From: Oscillatoria nigro-viridis PCC 7112 | GTDB taxonomy: Bacteria > Cyanobacteriota > Cyanobacteriia > Cyanobacteriales > Microcoleaceae | Direction: 5' to 3' | Assembly: GCF_000317475.1 (NCBI RefSeq) | Contig: NC_019731.1 | Location: forward strand, 86,928-150,927 | Length of the DNA stretch: 64,000 bases | In this document: positions 42,830 through 52,538 of the stretch, one piece after another | Numbering within the stretch: position 1 is the stretch's first letter | Layout of the letters: the number at the start of each line of letters is the position of its first letter | The notes under the pieces: generated by a model | The model's database searches: none | What the model was told of the DNA's origin: nothing | What the model saw: the letters and a program-made list of their open reading frames with translations, nothing else | Translations under genes and position numbers: made by a program

Positions 42830-45816
42830 TGAGTACCACACAATCTACACAAGAAAGCCAAGGACTTGATACCGCGCAATCCACGCCGAATTTGAAGGGA
42901 TTAGGAACGCTATGCAGCATTGACAAAAAATCCCTCACCGCCGACCACGAAGCCCACATCTCAGGTAGAGGCTTACTCAATGATTGGGCCCGCGCCTGCT
43001 GCCACAGTGCCAGCATCGCCCAAGCTTCACATTATTTGGGGTATTCAGTAAAATCGCCGGGCCTCCTATTTATAGGGAAAGATGGGCAAGTACAATACCG
43101 ACCTGATATCCGGGAGCCGAAGCGAGGTAAAAAGGAACCCCCGAAATATCTTTCCCCAAGCGGAGAATTTGACGCTTTCCTCCCCCCATCCCCCGACAAC
43201 CCGCTCTACTGGGAGATTGAAGCCCTAAAGCGAGAAGCTTTCTATATCAATGATGTACCCTACATCCTGATTACTGAGGGAGTATTCAAAGCCCTTGCTG
43301 GGTGCTCGAATCGTATCCCTACGATTTCCTTGCTGGGAGTAGAGCAAGGCCTCACAGGTAAAGCCCGCGACCCCGAAAATCAGCGATTCCTAGTAGCCGC
43401 ACTGAGAAGGCTTGCAGAAGCTGGTTTTGGTTTTATTATTGGCTTTGATGCTGATGCGGCCACAAATCCAAATGTGCGGGCGGCCGAGCGGAAATTGGCC
43501 AAGCAATTGGCTAAATTTAAAGTACCAGTACGCTCAATTACTGGGTGCTGGGAAGCTGGCCCGAAGGGTGAATTTAAGGGAATGGATGATTTTATTCAGA
43601 ACAAAGGAATTGAAGAATTCCGAGCAATCCTCACCAAAGCCAAGCTATTTGGTGAGAAAGAGGGTGATGCCGATGGCGAGAAGAAAAGCAAATTCCCTAG
43701 CGCTGATGCGATGTCGAGGGAGATTGCAGAGGATTATCGAGACAAGCTTGCCTTCAACAATGAAGTGCTTTGCTGGTATCACTACGAAGCCGATACAACG
43801 GGTATTTGGAGTCCAGAAACGGATGAATACGTTGAATCTATTATCTACCAAATCCTCAAATCTAAAGGCTTAAAAAACCTACCGCCAACTTACGTCAGCT
43901 CGGTAAAACGTTTCCTGCGACATGAATTAATAGAGCGGAAATGGAAGTCGAAAGCTGGCTTACTTCCCTTTCAGAATGGAGCTTTAGAGATTGCTACGGG
44001 CAAATTATATCCCCACTCCCCCGGCTACAAATTCACATGGGCGTTGCCACGCCCGCACTCAGTTGTCGATACTGAGTGGGGAAAAATCAGACAATGGCTA
44101 GACTTTGCCACACACGGCAACATTCATGTGCAGAATCTTCTGTTAGCCTTTGCTGCTGCTGTTCTTAAAGGCCGAGCGGAAGTCCAAAAGTTTTTGCACT
44201 TAATCGGTATCGGAGGCAGTGGAAAGGGTACATTTATTCGGTTGTTAGTAGCGCTAATTGGAATAGAAAATACGCACAGCAGCACTTTAGAGGATTGGTG
44301 CAACAATCGCTTTGAAGCAGCCCAAGCTTACTGTAAACGGCTGCTAATATTCCCAGATGAAAACCGAGGAACGCGGTCGCTAGGCAAGTTCAAACAGGTG
44401 ACGGGCGGGGATTGGCTGCGGGCTGAAGAGAAGGGTCAGAAACCTTTTAAATTCAAGTTTGAAGGCATGGTTGTTGTCGCCTCAGAGTTCCCTATTTTCG
44501 GCGCTGATTCAGGCAGTGGCATGGCCCGCCGTACAATCTCTGTGCCTTTTAGCGCTGCCGTCGGAACCCGTCGGGATTTGGACAAGGAATTCCTGCCAGA
44601 ACTGGCCGCTTTTACCAATTACCTGCTCTCACTTGATGATGCTTGGGTGGAGAATACCTTGCGCGGTGTGATGGATATTCCTGAGATTGGGGCCCAATTC
44701 TGGGAGAGCAAGATTCGGGAGGATAGTGTGGCCGGCTTCCTCAATGACAAATTGATATTAGACCCATTCGCTCAAACCAGCATAGGGGATTCCCCTAATG
44801 CTGAAGGTACGCTTTATCAGGCTTACCACCAATACTGTGCAGACCAGGGCCACAAACCGCAGGCGGTGAAGAACTTCAGCCCCAATCTAATTGAATGCGC
44901 CAGCACAATCCTCGGATGGCAGATAGAAAAAGCGCATACCAAGATAGGCAAAATCATCAAAGGTTTGCGTCTCCGAACCAAAGCAGACGAGCATATCCCG
45001 ACCTACGATTACGAATTGCAATTGCGCTGCAAAGCTGGTGACGGATGCGGTGACGGGTCGGTGACGGTTCCGGTGACGGGTCAGAACCTTTACTCAGAGA
45101 CGATTACAGCTTCGGTGACGGATAAACCCTTATCTCATGGGGAAGAAAATGTCGAAATACAAACAGAAATAAAAAAAGCTCCCGTCGAGGTCAACGAGAG
45201 TGTTATCAGCAATGCAGATAATGAGGTATCGGTGAATCCGTCACCATCGCCCGAACCCTTGCCAGTAGCCGATTGTGACCCGTCACCGAATCCGTCACAG
45301 AATCCGTCACCGAATCCCGCAGAACTCAACGAAGATGAGCTCAACCTGGTAGAGATGATTCGTGTGGCAACGGCAGAACCCGACCCCGAAGCTGCACGAC
45401 GGGCAGCGGCCGACATTCTGCCAATTCTCAAAGATGTCTGTGCCAGGGGAGCTGCAAACCGCGAGAAAGTTTGGGCCGCTTTAACCGAATCGGAGCGGAC
45501 GACATTCTCTGCGCTATCGGCGGAGCCTCTCGCACTTACCGACAATCCGCAAGAACCAGAATCCTTGCAACCCGCGCCAGAGCCGGAATTAATCGCCTCC
45601 GCCGATGCCGAAAAATTGCGAGAAATTGCGACTGTTTGGTGGCCCGAATACTACCCGGAACAGTTACAAACCCTGATTACACAGATGTTTGGCCATTGTG
45701 CGCCGGGGACTCGGTACGGTGTCGCCACCATTACCGCTTGGCTAGCCTCTGAGGATGCCGTAGTGCGTGAGCGGATAGGCGAACTGATTCGCCGACGCTC
45801 GGAGGGTAGCTGCTAA
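42829..45816 (+). CDS. Plasmid replicase, DUF3854/TOPRIM primase - SF3-like helicase, copy 2
   Basis: A 995-aa protein. The first ~270 residues, including TOPRIM motifs ILITEGVFKALAG and FIIGFDADAATNPNV, are nearly identical to rep 1. The helicase part is different: Walker A GIGGSGKGT near 460, Walker B-like LLIFPDENRG near 505, then VVASEFPIFG. A linker at residues 737-828 encodes a second iteron array of another sequence. The C-terminal domain (LNLVEMIRVA...GAANREKVWAALTESERTTFSAL) matches rep 1, followed by an extra tail of ~85 residues. Two such genes in one molecule mean a multi-replicon plasmid or cointegrate. The diverged helicase and iterons may make the two origins independent. Confidence 0.88.
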   Translation: MSTTQSTQESQGLDTAQSTPNLKGLGTLCSIDKKSLTADHEAHISGRGLLNDWARACCHSASIAQASHYLGYSVKSPGLLFIGKDGQVQYRPDIREPKRGKKEPPKYLSPSGEFDAFLPPSPDNPLYWEIEALKREAFYINDVPYILITEGVFKALAGCSNRIPTISLLGVEQGLTGKARDPENQRFLVAALRRLAEAGFGFIIGFDADAATNPNVRAAERKLAKQLAKFKVPVRSITGCWEAGPKGEFKGMDDFIQNKGIEEFRAILTKAKLFGEKEGDADGEKKSKFPSADAMSREIAEDYRDKLAFNNEVLCWYHYEADTTGIWSPETDEYVESIIYQILKSKGLKNLPPTYVSSVKRFLRHELIERKWKSKAGLLPFQNGALEIATGKLYPHSPGYKFTWALPRPHSVVDTEWGKIRQWLDFATHGNIHVQNLLLAFAAAVLKGRAEVQKFLHLIGIGGSGKGTFIRLLVALIGIENTHSSTLEDWCNNRFEAAQAYCKRLLIFPDENRGTRSLGKFKQVTGGDWLRAEEKGQKPFKFKFEGMVVVASEFPIFGADSGSGMARRTISVPFSAAVGTRRDLDKEFLPELAAFTNYLLSLDDAWVENTLRGVMDIPEIGAQFWESKIREDSVAGFLNDKLILDPFAQTSIGDSPNAEGTLYQAYHQYCADQGHKPQAVKNFSPNLIECASTILGWQIEKAHTKIGKIIKGLRLRTKADEHIPTYDYELQLRCKAGDGCGDGSVTVPVTGQNLYSETITASVTDKPLSHGEENVEIQTEIKKAPVEVNESVISNADNEVSVNPSPSPEPLPVADCDPSPNPSQNPSPNPAELNEDELNLVEMIRVATAEPDPEAARRAAADILPILKDVCARGAANREKVWAALTESERTTFSALSAEPLALTDNPQEPESLQPAPEPELIASADAEKLREIATVWWPEYYPEQLQTLITQMFGHCAPGTRYGVATITAWLASEDAVVRERIGELIRRRSEGSC
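45036..45312 (+). repeat. Iteron-like array inside rep 2 (CGGTGACGG family)
   Basis: Five direct units (C/T)GGTGACGG at 45036, 45048, 45059, 45071 and 45113 are followed by four inverted units CCGTCAC(C/A)(G/A) at 45238, 45280, 45292 and 45304, the last three exactly 12 bp apart. It has the same linker position, the same order of orientations and the same 12-bp period as the array in rep 1, with an unrelated sequence. Confidence 0.87.
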
Positions 45817-45849
45817 TTTTGACAGTCAATAAAAAACCACACAAAATTG

Positions 45850-46080
45850 TCCGGTTTCAGTGACTTTTGGCTAGTTGTCCCCGTTTTGCCTCAAAATCAA
45901 ACTGATGTAGGCATCAATAAACACGCTTACGCCCAATCGCCTGTTGCGTTGTTGCACTGATGGAGCCACAATTGTCGCAGGCGACGCAGCCGGTCGCGTA
46001 TATTTCCTACGGCTAGAAGGGATAGAACCATTCACATAAATTTCTTACGCGATCGTCGGCGAGGCAGAACTTGCCCGGTT
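45850..46080 (+). repeat. Dispersed repeat downstream of rep 2 (also at 56396-56600)
   Basis: TAGTTGTCCCCGTTTTGCCT, AATCAAACTGATGTAGGCAT, AACACGCTTACGCCC and TATTTCCTACGGCTAGAAG recur at 56396-56600. No gene is seen. The stretch leads into repeat element copy D. The copy at 56.4 kb indicates that DNA next to a rep gene was spread elsewhere in the plasmid. Confidence 0.75.
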
Positions 46081-46214
46081 CAAGCGGATTGCCGATCGTT
46101 GCCCCATTTTTTGATTTCTCCGTGCTGACACGGAATCAACCAGGCGATCGGTTTGATGCGGCAACTTGATCGCCCGCCAGCAGACTTATCTGTTCGCGAC
46201 TCGCACCGTTGATC

Positions 46215-46530
46215 GAAGCCGCCACCAAAAAAATTAGCTGATTTTTGGTGTGCCCTCAAGTCAGGCAAGTGCCGTATAAAATCAGACGGAAAGCAGTATA
46301 AAATCAGACGGAAAGCAGGTATTTGCAGGGACTGCATTTTACCTGTATTTACCTGAAAATATCCTGCTTTCCGTCTGAATTTTTCGGTCAAATTACTGCC
46401 TTTTTTGTGCTGTTCGTGCCTTGACCTGTTGGGACTGGTTATGGCTGTTCTCAATCGGTAGCAAGCAATGGTTTTGTGATCACAAACCAGATTTTTACGT
46501 GCCGAAACAAAAACAATGCACCTCATGAAT
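46215..46530 (+). repeat. Triplet-repeat hairpin element, copy D (short form)
   Basis: It has GCCGCCACCAAAAAAATTAG like copy A. The units start at 46257, 46278 and 46300 with cores CAAGTG, CGGAAAG and CGGAAAG. The distal arm CCTGCTTTCCGTCTGA (46363-46378) is the exact complement of TCAGACGGAAAGCAGG (46304-46319) in the third unit. So in this copy both the unit and the arm differ from B and E in the same way. Confidence 0.85.
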
Positions 46531-46539
46531 GCGGTAATC

Positions 46540-48165
46540 CTAAGTGCAAGGCGAGCGCGCTCTTGCTGGCTATCGAACGAACGATTTCCTCGCCATCATC
46601 GACATCAGCCGGTTGCTTCGCTTGCATACAGGAGGGCAAGGCGCGATCGCGCGTGGGGCGTCCGCCGCTTTCGGCCGAACTCCACCAACTGGCTTGTGTC
46701 GTGCCCGGCGACGCTCCATCGTAAAGGCGGCTGTCCTGTACACCAACTAGCTCGCCAAGAGCTTCAATATCGACTCACGCGAGCGAGTGTACAGCGAGCG
46801 TCAAAGTCCAAACTGCCCCCGCCCGACTTTCGAGCCTTGGCTGTCGAAAGTGAACGATCACTAACTTCAACTCCCAACAATTCCTATCGCAGTCTTGCAA
46901 AAACCATAAAAACCATAAATTGATCATTTTTACCCCCCTATAACGTCTATTTGACATGGCTTGCTATGCGACTGGCGTACTAATTAGGAGGATTCAAGAG
47001 GTGTTGGAGTACAAAAAACCTATTAAAAAGCAGCGATAGTTAATTTAATTTAATTAAGATTTGTGAAATTTAGAGGAAATTTTAGGAAATTTTAGGGACA
47101 AGTAGGAGAAATTAGGGAATATTAGGAAATATTAGGAAACAGAAGGGTTAAAATATAAAGCTTTTTGTGGCTTTCAGTAACAATCGTGAGCTGTTCTTTC
47201 TCACAAAAAGTTGCACCCTCTGTGTGGAGGATGCAACTCATGCTTTTTGTTAGCAGGTGCTATTTCTTAGAAGAACCTGACCTTGGTCGTAATATCAGTG
47301 GGGTTAGTACCTGAATCAGCGAGGCAACAGAGCAGATGAAGATAGCGATCGCTCTGCATGAGCATTCTGGCAGCCCGAAAAAAATACTCTTCCACTTCAC
47401 GAATCTTATACAAAAGTGCGTTAGCACTGCATTCAATCAAACTCGGCTCCCTGTACTGCAACTCTTGCTAGAAAAATGCTACCACCTTTGTCCGATAGGT
47501 TGATATGCAATAGCTAAATGGCTATAACAAGGCGGCAATCTTTTCGGCAACTTTAACAGTCTATTCGATTAGTTTGGCTTGCTCGAACTTGAAAGTACAG
47601 CATAAATGCTACCAGTTAGTCGCTTGCTTTTTCTACAATTGCGACTATTGGGGAATGCAGAGGCAAGCTGTGCCAGTTGTTAAATAAATCTTAAGCGTAC
47701 CGGGACAGGAAAACACCTCAAAATTAACTTTTTGGGACCGCTCGACGATGAGTTTTTCTGAGTTATTGCTGTAGTTTTTGAATTTTTATGAGTAAAATTG
47801 TGTAAGCTCAGCTTGAATTGTTAACCCAATTTTGGGCGGTATTAGTAACAAAAAACTCAAATTTATGCAAATTTATGCAAGCTGGGAAGAACTGGAAAAA
47901 AGCAGGGAAAGATGGTAGCAAGCAATGTTGGGCGATATATTTATATCGGTAAAGGAAAGTTGTGGCTAAGTTTTCTGAAACTTATAGTGCGATCGCTCCT
48001 ACCTACAACGGCTTTAAGCGGCCGGGGCGAGCGCTGTATTCGCTACATAGCGATTGCCCTTCAACGAGCGCCGAGCGGTAAATTAAAGTCGTCACACCTT
48101 GATTATTCGCTATTCGCGAATATAGAATAAAGGAAACAAGGAAACAATGCACGAGCTCATCCGCT
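46540..48165. other. About 1.6 kb non-coding stretch of replicon module 2
   Basis: Diverged counterpart of 10880-12937, without convincing genes. Shared blocks include the GGCTGTCCTGTACACCAAC stretch, TATAACGTCTATTTGACATG, GCGATATATTTATATCGGT and ATTCGCTATTCGCGAAT directly before the toxin-antitoxin pair. A run of TTAGGAAATATTAGGAAA-type repeats lies at 47075-47145. Confidence 0.5.
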
Positions 48166-48675
48166 ATGCTAAAACCCCAAGATATCCTTGCAATACTCAA
48201 AGTCCACAGTTGGGATTCAACGAACTGGACGTACAGTTCTCTCGCTCAAAGCTTGGGCATGAGCGCATCAGAAGTTCATGCTGCCCTTGAGCGTTCTGAA
48301 GCTGCCGGTCTGTATTATGGCTCCGAGCGGAAAATTTTGAAGCAAGCGGTGTTGGAATTCCTGGTTCACGGGCTGCGCTATGTATTCTACGCCCAGCCAG
48401 GCCCCCTCTCGCGGGGACTGCCAACTGCACATTCTGCTGAGCCGTTGAAAAGCAAGCTGGTTGCCTCACCATCTGAGGTTTACGTTTGGCCTGACCCTCA
48501 AGGTGTCGTGAGAGGGCAGGCAATCGCGCCTCTGTACCGTTCAGTCCCCCAAGCTGCCAGTAACGATCCAAAACTTTATGCCTTGCTCAGCTTGATTGAC
48601 GCTATTCGAGTTGGTCGGGTGCGGGAGCAACGTTTAGCCGCTAGCGAACTTGAAAAGAGGATCGTCGCTCTATGA
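48166..48675 (+). CDS. Winged-helix antitoxin-like protein, copy 2, 169 aa
   Basis: Nearly identical to the protein encoded at 12938 (one residue change seen, Val for Ile in QGVVRG). The same winged-helix N-terminus, GLPTAHSAEPL and AIAPLYRSVP motifs are present. The stop overlaps the next ATG as ATGA. The DNA is also almost identical, including the bases just upstream, whereas the region before that is strongly diverged. This implies recent copying or gene conversion of the cassette. It should act as repressor and antitoxin to the following nucleotidyltransferase, and would cross-protect against the toxin of copy 1. Confidence 0.75.
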   Translation: MLKPQDILAILKVHSWDSTNWTYSSLAQSLGMSASEVHAALERSEAAGLYYGSERKILKQAVLEFLVHGLRYVFYAQPGPLSRGLPTAHSAEPLKSKLVASPSEVYVWPDPQGVVRGQAIAPLYRSVPQAASNDPKLYALLSLIDAIRVGRVREQRLAASELEKRIVAL

Positions 48676-49358
48676 ATCAGCAGATATTCATGCTGGAAAT
48701 AGTTGCCAGGGTACTCTCTCAAGTACGCACTACCATCGTCTTCACAGGAGGGGCAACAATATCGCTTTACCTCGATGAAGCTGCGGCCCCCGACATTCGA
48801 CCCACCGATGATGTTGATTGCGTTGTCTCCATTGCATCCAGGGCTGAATACTACCAACTCTCAGAATTGCTGAAAACTATCGGGCTTCTAGAGAGTACAG
48901 AATCAGGCGCACCGCTGTGTCGCTGGCACTATGAGGAAATTTCAATTGATGTCATGCCGTGCGACTCCTCTGTATTAGGGTTTTCCAATCGCTGGTACAG
49001 GCCGGGCATTGCTAACTCTATTCGCTACCAACTTCCAAGTGGTAGGCAAATCCTAATTTTTTCAACGCCTTACCTTCTAGCTTCCAAAATAGAAGCTTTC
49101 ATTGGTAGGGGTGGGGGTAACTTTTATTTTAGTTCCGATATTGAAGACATTGTGGCACTGCTTGACGGGCGTTCTAGTTTGTTCGAGGAAGTGCAACAAG
49201 CTGACTATGAAGTGAAAGCATTTTTATCAGGATGGTTTCGAGCCGAGCTGGAAAATCTGTGCGAAATCGCGCCTGCTTTCCTCTCGTCCGCTGCTAAAAA
49301 TTCAGGTCGCACTCGCTTGCTCTTGCAAAGAATTGAAAGGCTGGCGATAGTAGTGTAG
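48672..49358 (+). CDS. Nucleotidyltransferase-fold toxin-like protein, copy 2, 228 aa
   Basis: It has the same GGATISLYLD and RPTDDVDCVV active-site motifs as copy 1 (13444). Bases about 48758-48938 differ from copy 1 at many, mostly synonymous positions, while the flanks are almost identical, so this patch was replaced by conversion from another relative. Small changes occur near the end as well (CEIAPAFLSSAAKN). All catalytic residues remain, so both copies may be active. Together with the winged-helix protein it probably stabilises this replicon. Confidence 0.78.
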   Translation: MNQQIFMLEIVARVLSQVRTTIVFTGGATISLYLDEAAAPDIRPTDDVDCVVSIASRAEYYQLSELLKTIGLLESTESGAPLCRWHYEEISIDVMPCDSSVLGFSNRWYRPGIANSIRYQLPSGRQILIFSTPYLLASKIEAFIGRGGGNFYFSSDIEDIVALLDGRSSLFEEVQQADYEVKAFLSGWFRAELENLCEIAPAFLSSAAKNSGRTRLLLQRIERLAIVV

Positions 49359-49499
49359 TAGTTGACTGCTAGCAATAGATGGCAGCTCCCACTCGATCGA
49401 GGTAAGCCTTACACTCGCGAACAGCTCGGCGGGCGAGCGCAAAAACCAGATAGTCCAGCCGCAACTTTATTGCTGGCATAGTGGGTACTACGCTACAAA

Positions 49500-49915
49500 A
49501 TCGCTTCATAAATTTTAGCTGCCTGCCAATTTTCTCACACTTGCTCAACTTGATTTTTAATTCAATTCTGACACCACAACTTGACTATTAAGTCAATCCA
49601 CTTGTTGTTAAAAACGCTAAAAAATTAGCTAATTGTTGCGGAGCGCTAAAGTCAGGCATTTGCAGTATAAAGTCAGGGGTTTGCAGTATAAAGTCAGGCA
49701 AGTGCAGGTATTTGCAGAGGGTGCACTTTACCTGTATTTACCTGAAAATATCCTGCAAATGCCTGACTTTTTCGGTCAAATTACTGCTTTTTTGTGCAGA
49801 GACTGCCTTTGCTTGTTGAGGCTGATTTTCGCTGTTCTCTATCGGTAGCAAGCAATGGTTTTGTCCGTACAAAGCTTTATTTATTACTTTTAAAGAAAAA
49901 CAATGCACCTCATGA
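49500..49915 (+). repeat. Triplet-repeat hairpin element, copy E (long form)
   Basis: It has the left arm of B and C, with three AAAGTCAGG units of cores CATTTG, GGTTTG and CAAGTG. The distal arm CTGCAAATGCCTGAC (49753-49767) is the exact complement of GTCAGGCATTTGCAG (49651-49665) in the first unit. The right part is more diverged after TTTTTTGTGC than in the other copies. Confidence 0.83.
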
Positions 49916-49929
49916 ATGCGGACTTCTAG

Positions 49930-50225
49930 CCGCCAGGTCAGGTTTAAGACTTTCTTAAGCTTTAATGACAAATGTAGCTAACTGTAATACAAATTAAGCT
50001 GAATATTATACAGCTATAAGAAATGAGAGGGAGAAAGGAGCTGACAACGCCCTCGCCTGTCGAGCAAACACTTTAAGCAAATGGATAGATTGTCAGTTAT
50101 TGATTCGCGCTCGCCACCAGTTATCCTCAAATGGCGGGGGTCACTTTACGCCCCTAGTTTGCTCTTTTGGGGTGAAGTTGGAAGTAGTTATATATTTATA
50201 AAATGAGATAAACTCAACTATTATC
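49930..50225 (+). other. Possible oriT region upstream of mobC
   Basis: No gene is seen. The stretch lies just before mobC and the relaxase gene, where transfer origins usually are. It contains GGGGTCACTTTACGCCCC (about 50147-50164), CCCTCGCCTGTCGAGC, and AGCAAAC/TTTGCTC elements. No known nick consensus can be named, so this is a placement by context only. Confidence 0.3.
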
Positions 50226-50666
50226 ATGGCTATGAAGCTCAAAAATTTGCCTCAAAGTCAGCCAAATCAGTCAAATCAGTCAAACCAGCCAAATCAGAGA
50301 CTTTCCAGTCGGCTGGAAATAAGATTGTCTGACTCTGACTACAATCAAATTAAAGCAAAAGCAGAGCAAGTCAATTTGAGCATGAGCGACTTCATGCGCC
50401 GCGCCGCATTGAAGAGAGCAATGCCACGCCCTCTAGCTGCATTTGACTTAAAAGCCTATCAAGTTTTGTGCAATATTGATGCCCAATTGAGAATTGCCGG
50501 AAACAACCTCAATCAACTTACTAAAGCTTGCAATAGTGCTGTGGCATTGGGAGAACCAGTTGTTGTCAATACAGGACTCTTAGAAAGCGTACAGCAACTC
50601 ATTCGAGAAAACGGGAATGCAATTAAAACAATAGTTGCAAACCTCGCTAAATCTACAGTACGCTAA
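50226..50666 (+). CDS. mobC: MobC-like relaxosome accessory protein, 146 aa
   Basis: After an Asn/Gln/Ser-rich start (SQPNQSNQSNQPNQ), an RHH domain follows (RLEIRLSDSDYNQIKAKAEQVNLSMSDFMRRAAL). Then comes the MobC family core: NIDAQLRIAGNNLNQLTKACN and LIRENGNAIKTIVANL. MobC proteins bind near oriT and help the relaxase open the strands. The gene precedes the relaxase by 65 bases, in the order usual for mobilisable plasmids. The start is ATG 50226, with an alternative in-frame ATG at 50232; no strong ribosome-binding site separates them. Confidence 0.88.
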   Translation: MAMKLKNLPQSQPNQSNQSNQPNQRLSSRLEIRLSDSDYNQIKAKAEQVNLSMSDFMRRAALKRAMPRPLAAFDLKAYQVLCNIDAQLRIAGNNLNQLTKACNSAVALGEPVVVNTGLLESVQQLIRENGNAIKTIVANLAKSTVR

Positions 50667-50731
50667 TTATTAACAAGCCTGGGCTTTACCGCCTGAGCAA
50701 TCGATTCTGTGCAACTGACGGCTTTTCGGTT

Positions 50732-52453
50732 ATGATTGGCAAACAAATTAAAGGTACAGGCTTTCGGGGCTGTTTGAACTACGTGCTGGGCAAAAAAGAC
50801 GCCGCTCTAATTGGCGGTACTATGTGCGGACAAACTCCTGAAGAACTGGCTGCTGAATTTGGCATCGCCCGACAACTAAGACCTAACCTGAAAGTAGCAG
50901 TTTTTCACGCCACTTTATCTGTCGATAGCACCGAAAAACTAGAGGATTCTGAAGAAAATGACCAACGCTGGCTGGCGCTCGCAGCCAACTACATGAAAGC
51001 AATGGAATTTGACAACAACCAATACGCAGTTGTCAAGCACAGCGATACAGAACACGACCACATTCACATCGTTGCCAGTCGCATTTGCCTAGATGGAGGT
51101 GTTGTTGACGATAGCTGGGATTATTACAAAAGCCAAGAAACTATTCGCCAGCTCGAACGGAACTACAACCTAGAAACTGTTACACCCAGTTGGGAAACAG
51201 ACAAGCGGGCTCAGACTACAGGAGAACACAGGTACTTACAAAGCAAGGGAAACAAGAGCGTCAGGGTGCAATTGCAAGACCTAATTGATGAAGTGAGCCA
51301 AGACAACCCAAGTATGCCAGAATTCGTTGAGCGGTTGCAGCAACAAGCCGTAGAGGTGCAAGTCGGATTGACTCGAACTGGCTTCAGTAAAGGCATTTCT
51401 TACAATTTAGATGGGGTAGCTTTAAGTGGCACTCAGTTGGGTAAAGCCTACACTTTTTGTGGATTGCAGAAGCATCGAGGCGTTAGCTATGACTTAGGGC
51501 GAGATGACGCCATAATTGAAGTTTTAATGCAGCCACAACACTTAGCGAACGCCCCTAGCGAGGCAGAGGAAAATGAGCTAGAGTCGTCACAATCTGAGCT
51601 AGAAACAACCGAACCTGCAACAGCAAATGAGTTAGAGTCGTCACAATCTGAGCTAACAGAAACTGCACTTACAACTCCTGCTACAGCAAATGAGTTAGAG
51701 TTGCCATTATCTGAGCTAGCAGCAACCGCATCTACCACTCCTACCACAGCAATTAAATTAGAGTCACCACAATCTGAACTAACAGAAACTGCACCTCTAA
51801 CTCCTGCTACAGCAAATGAGTTAGAGTTACAACTGTCAATTCTGCCTGAAAGGAATGAAAATCAGTGGCAGAAAGTGCGTTCGCATCTAGCCACCGAGTA
51901 CAGTTTACCTTTAGAATTGCTCGAAAAATTGCACTCTCATTCTTGGCTGTCTGCTGACTCAGAAAAGGCCGTCTTTACGGGACGAACGCTTGACGGGGAG
52001 GCCTGGGAAGCTTTTATTCTCGATGAAAGAGGCAACTGGACTACAACGCATCCCCTGCCATCTGAAGCTGCTTTTTGGGTAGCCTTTACCGGAGAAATTG
52101 AGAGAGCTGTGATTACCTGTAACCCAATAGAAGCCCTTTCAATTTTGCTTATTGAACTAGAAAATAATCCGAATAACTCTGCAACAGAACTCACCACAAT
52201 TTACATAGGAATTGAACGAGTTTCACAACTGCCTACACAATTCTTACAAGAACTTGATAGCGTTCTTATAGCACTGGCAGAAGATTCTCAGCTCGCTCAA
52301 AATGCGCTCGCGCTGCTGCCAAATGCAGAAGTTGTCAGTCCACAGTCAAGTTGGAATGATATCTGGATACAATTAATTGAGCAAGAACAGCGAAGTCACA
52401 AACAAAATAACCAACAGCACAAACAGCCAATCCCAAACATTGAACTGGATTAA
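50732..52453 (+). CDS. MOBP/VirD2-type relaxase, 573 aa
   Basis: MIGKQIKGTGFRGCLNYVLG is a typical relaxase start; the Tyr here is the likely nicking residue. The metal-binding motif HSDTEHDHIHIVASR is at residues 103-117. The relaxase domain ends near 230. Residues about 280-370 are a repeated Glu/Ser/Thr/Ala linker of four units containing ANELE(S/L)xxSEL. A C-terminal domain of ~190 residues (HLATEYSLPLELLEKLHS...; VAFTGEIERAVITCNPIEALS; TIYIGIERVSQLP) looks like a DUF3991/TOPRIM-type end found in many cyanobacterial relaxases. It nicks oriT and pilots the strand during mobilisation. No coupling protein or type IV secretion genes lie in the window. Confidence 0.92.
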   Translation: MIGKQIKGTGFRGCLNYVLGKKDAALIGGTMCGQTPEELAAEFGIARQLRPNLKVAVFHATLSVDSTEKLEDSEENDQRWLALAANYMKAMEFDNNQYAVVKHSDTEHDHIHIVASRICLDGGVVDDSWDYYKSQETIRQLERNYNLETVTPSWETDKRAQTTGEHRYLQSKGNKSVRVQLQDLIDEVSQDNPSMPEFVERLQQQAVEVQVGLTRTGFSKGISYNLDGVALSGTQLGKAYTFCGLQKHRGVSYDLGRDDAIIEVLMQPQHLANAPSEAEENELESSQSELETTEPATANELESSQSELTETALTTPATANELELPLSELAATASTTPTTAIKLESPQSELTETAPLTPATANELELQLSILPERNENQWQKVRSHLATEYSLPLELLEKLHSHSWLSADSEKAVFTGRTLDGEAWEAFILDERGNWTTTHPLPSEAAFWVAFTGEIERAVITCNPIEALSILLIELENNPNNSATELTTIYIGIERVSQLPTQFLQELDSVLIALAEDSQLAQNALALLPNAEVVSPQSSWNDIWIQLIEQEQRSHKQNNQQHKQPIPNIELD

Positions 52454-52538
52454 TTGTTGCTACCTTAAATTTGTCTAGAATTTAAACAAAGTGCTTAGGT
52501 TCATAAAACAATCAATATGTTTGATAAAACCTGTTGAT

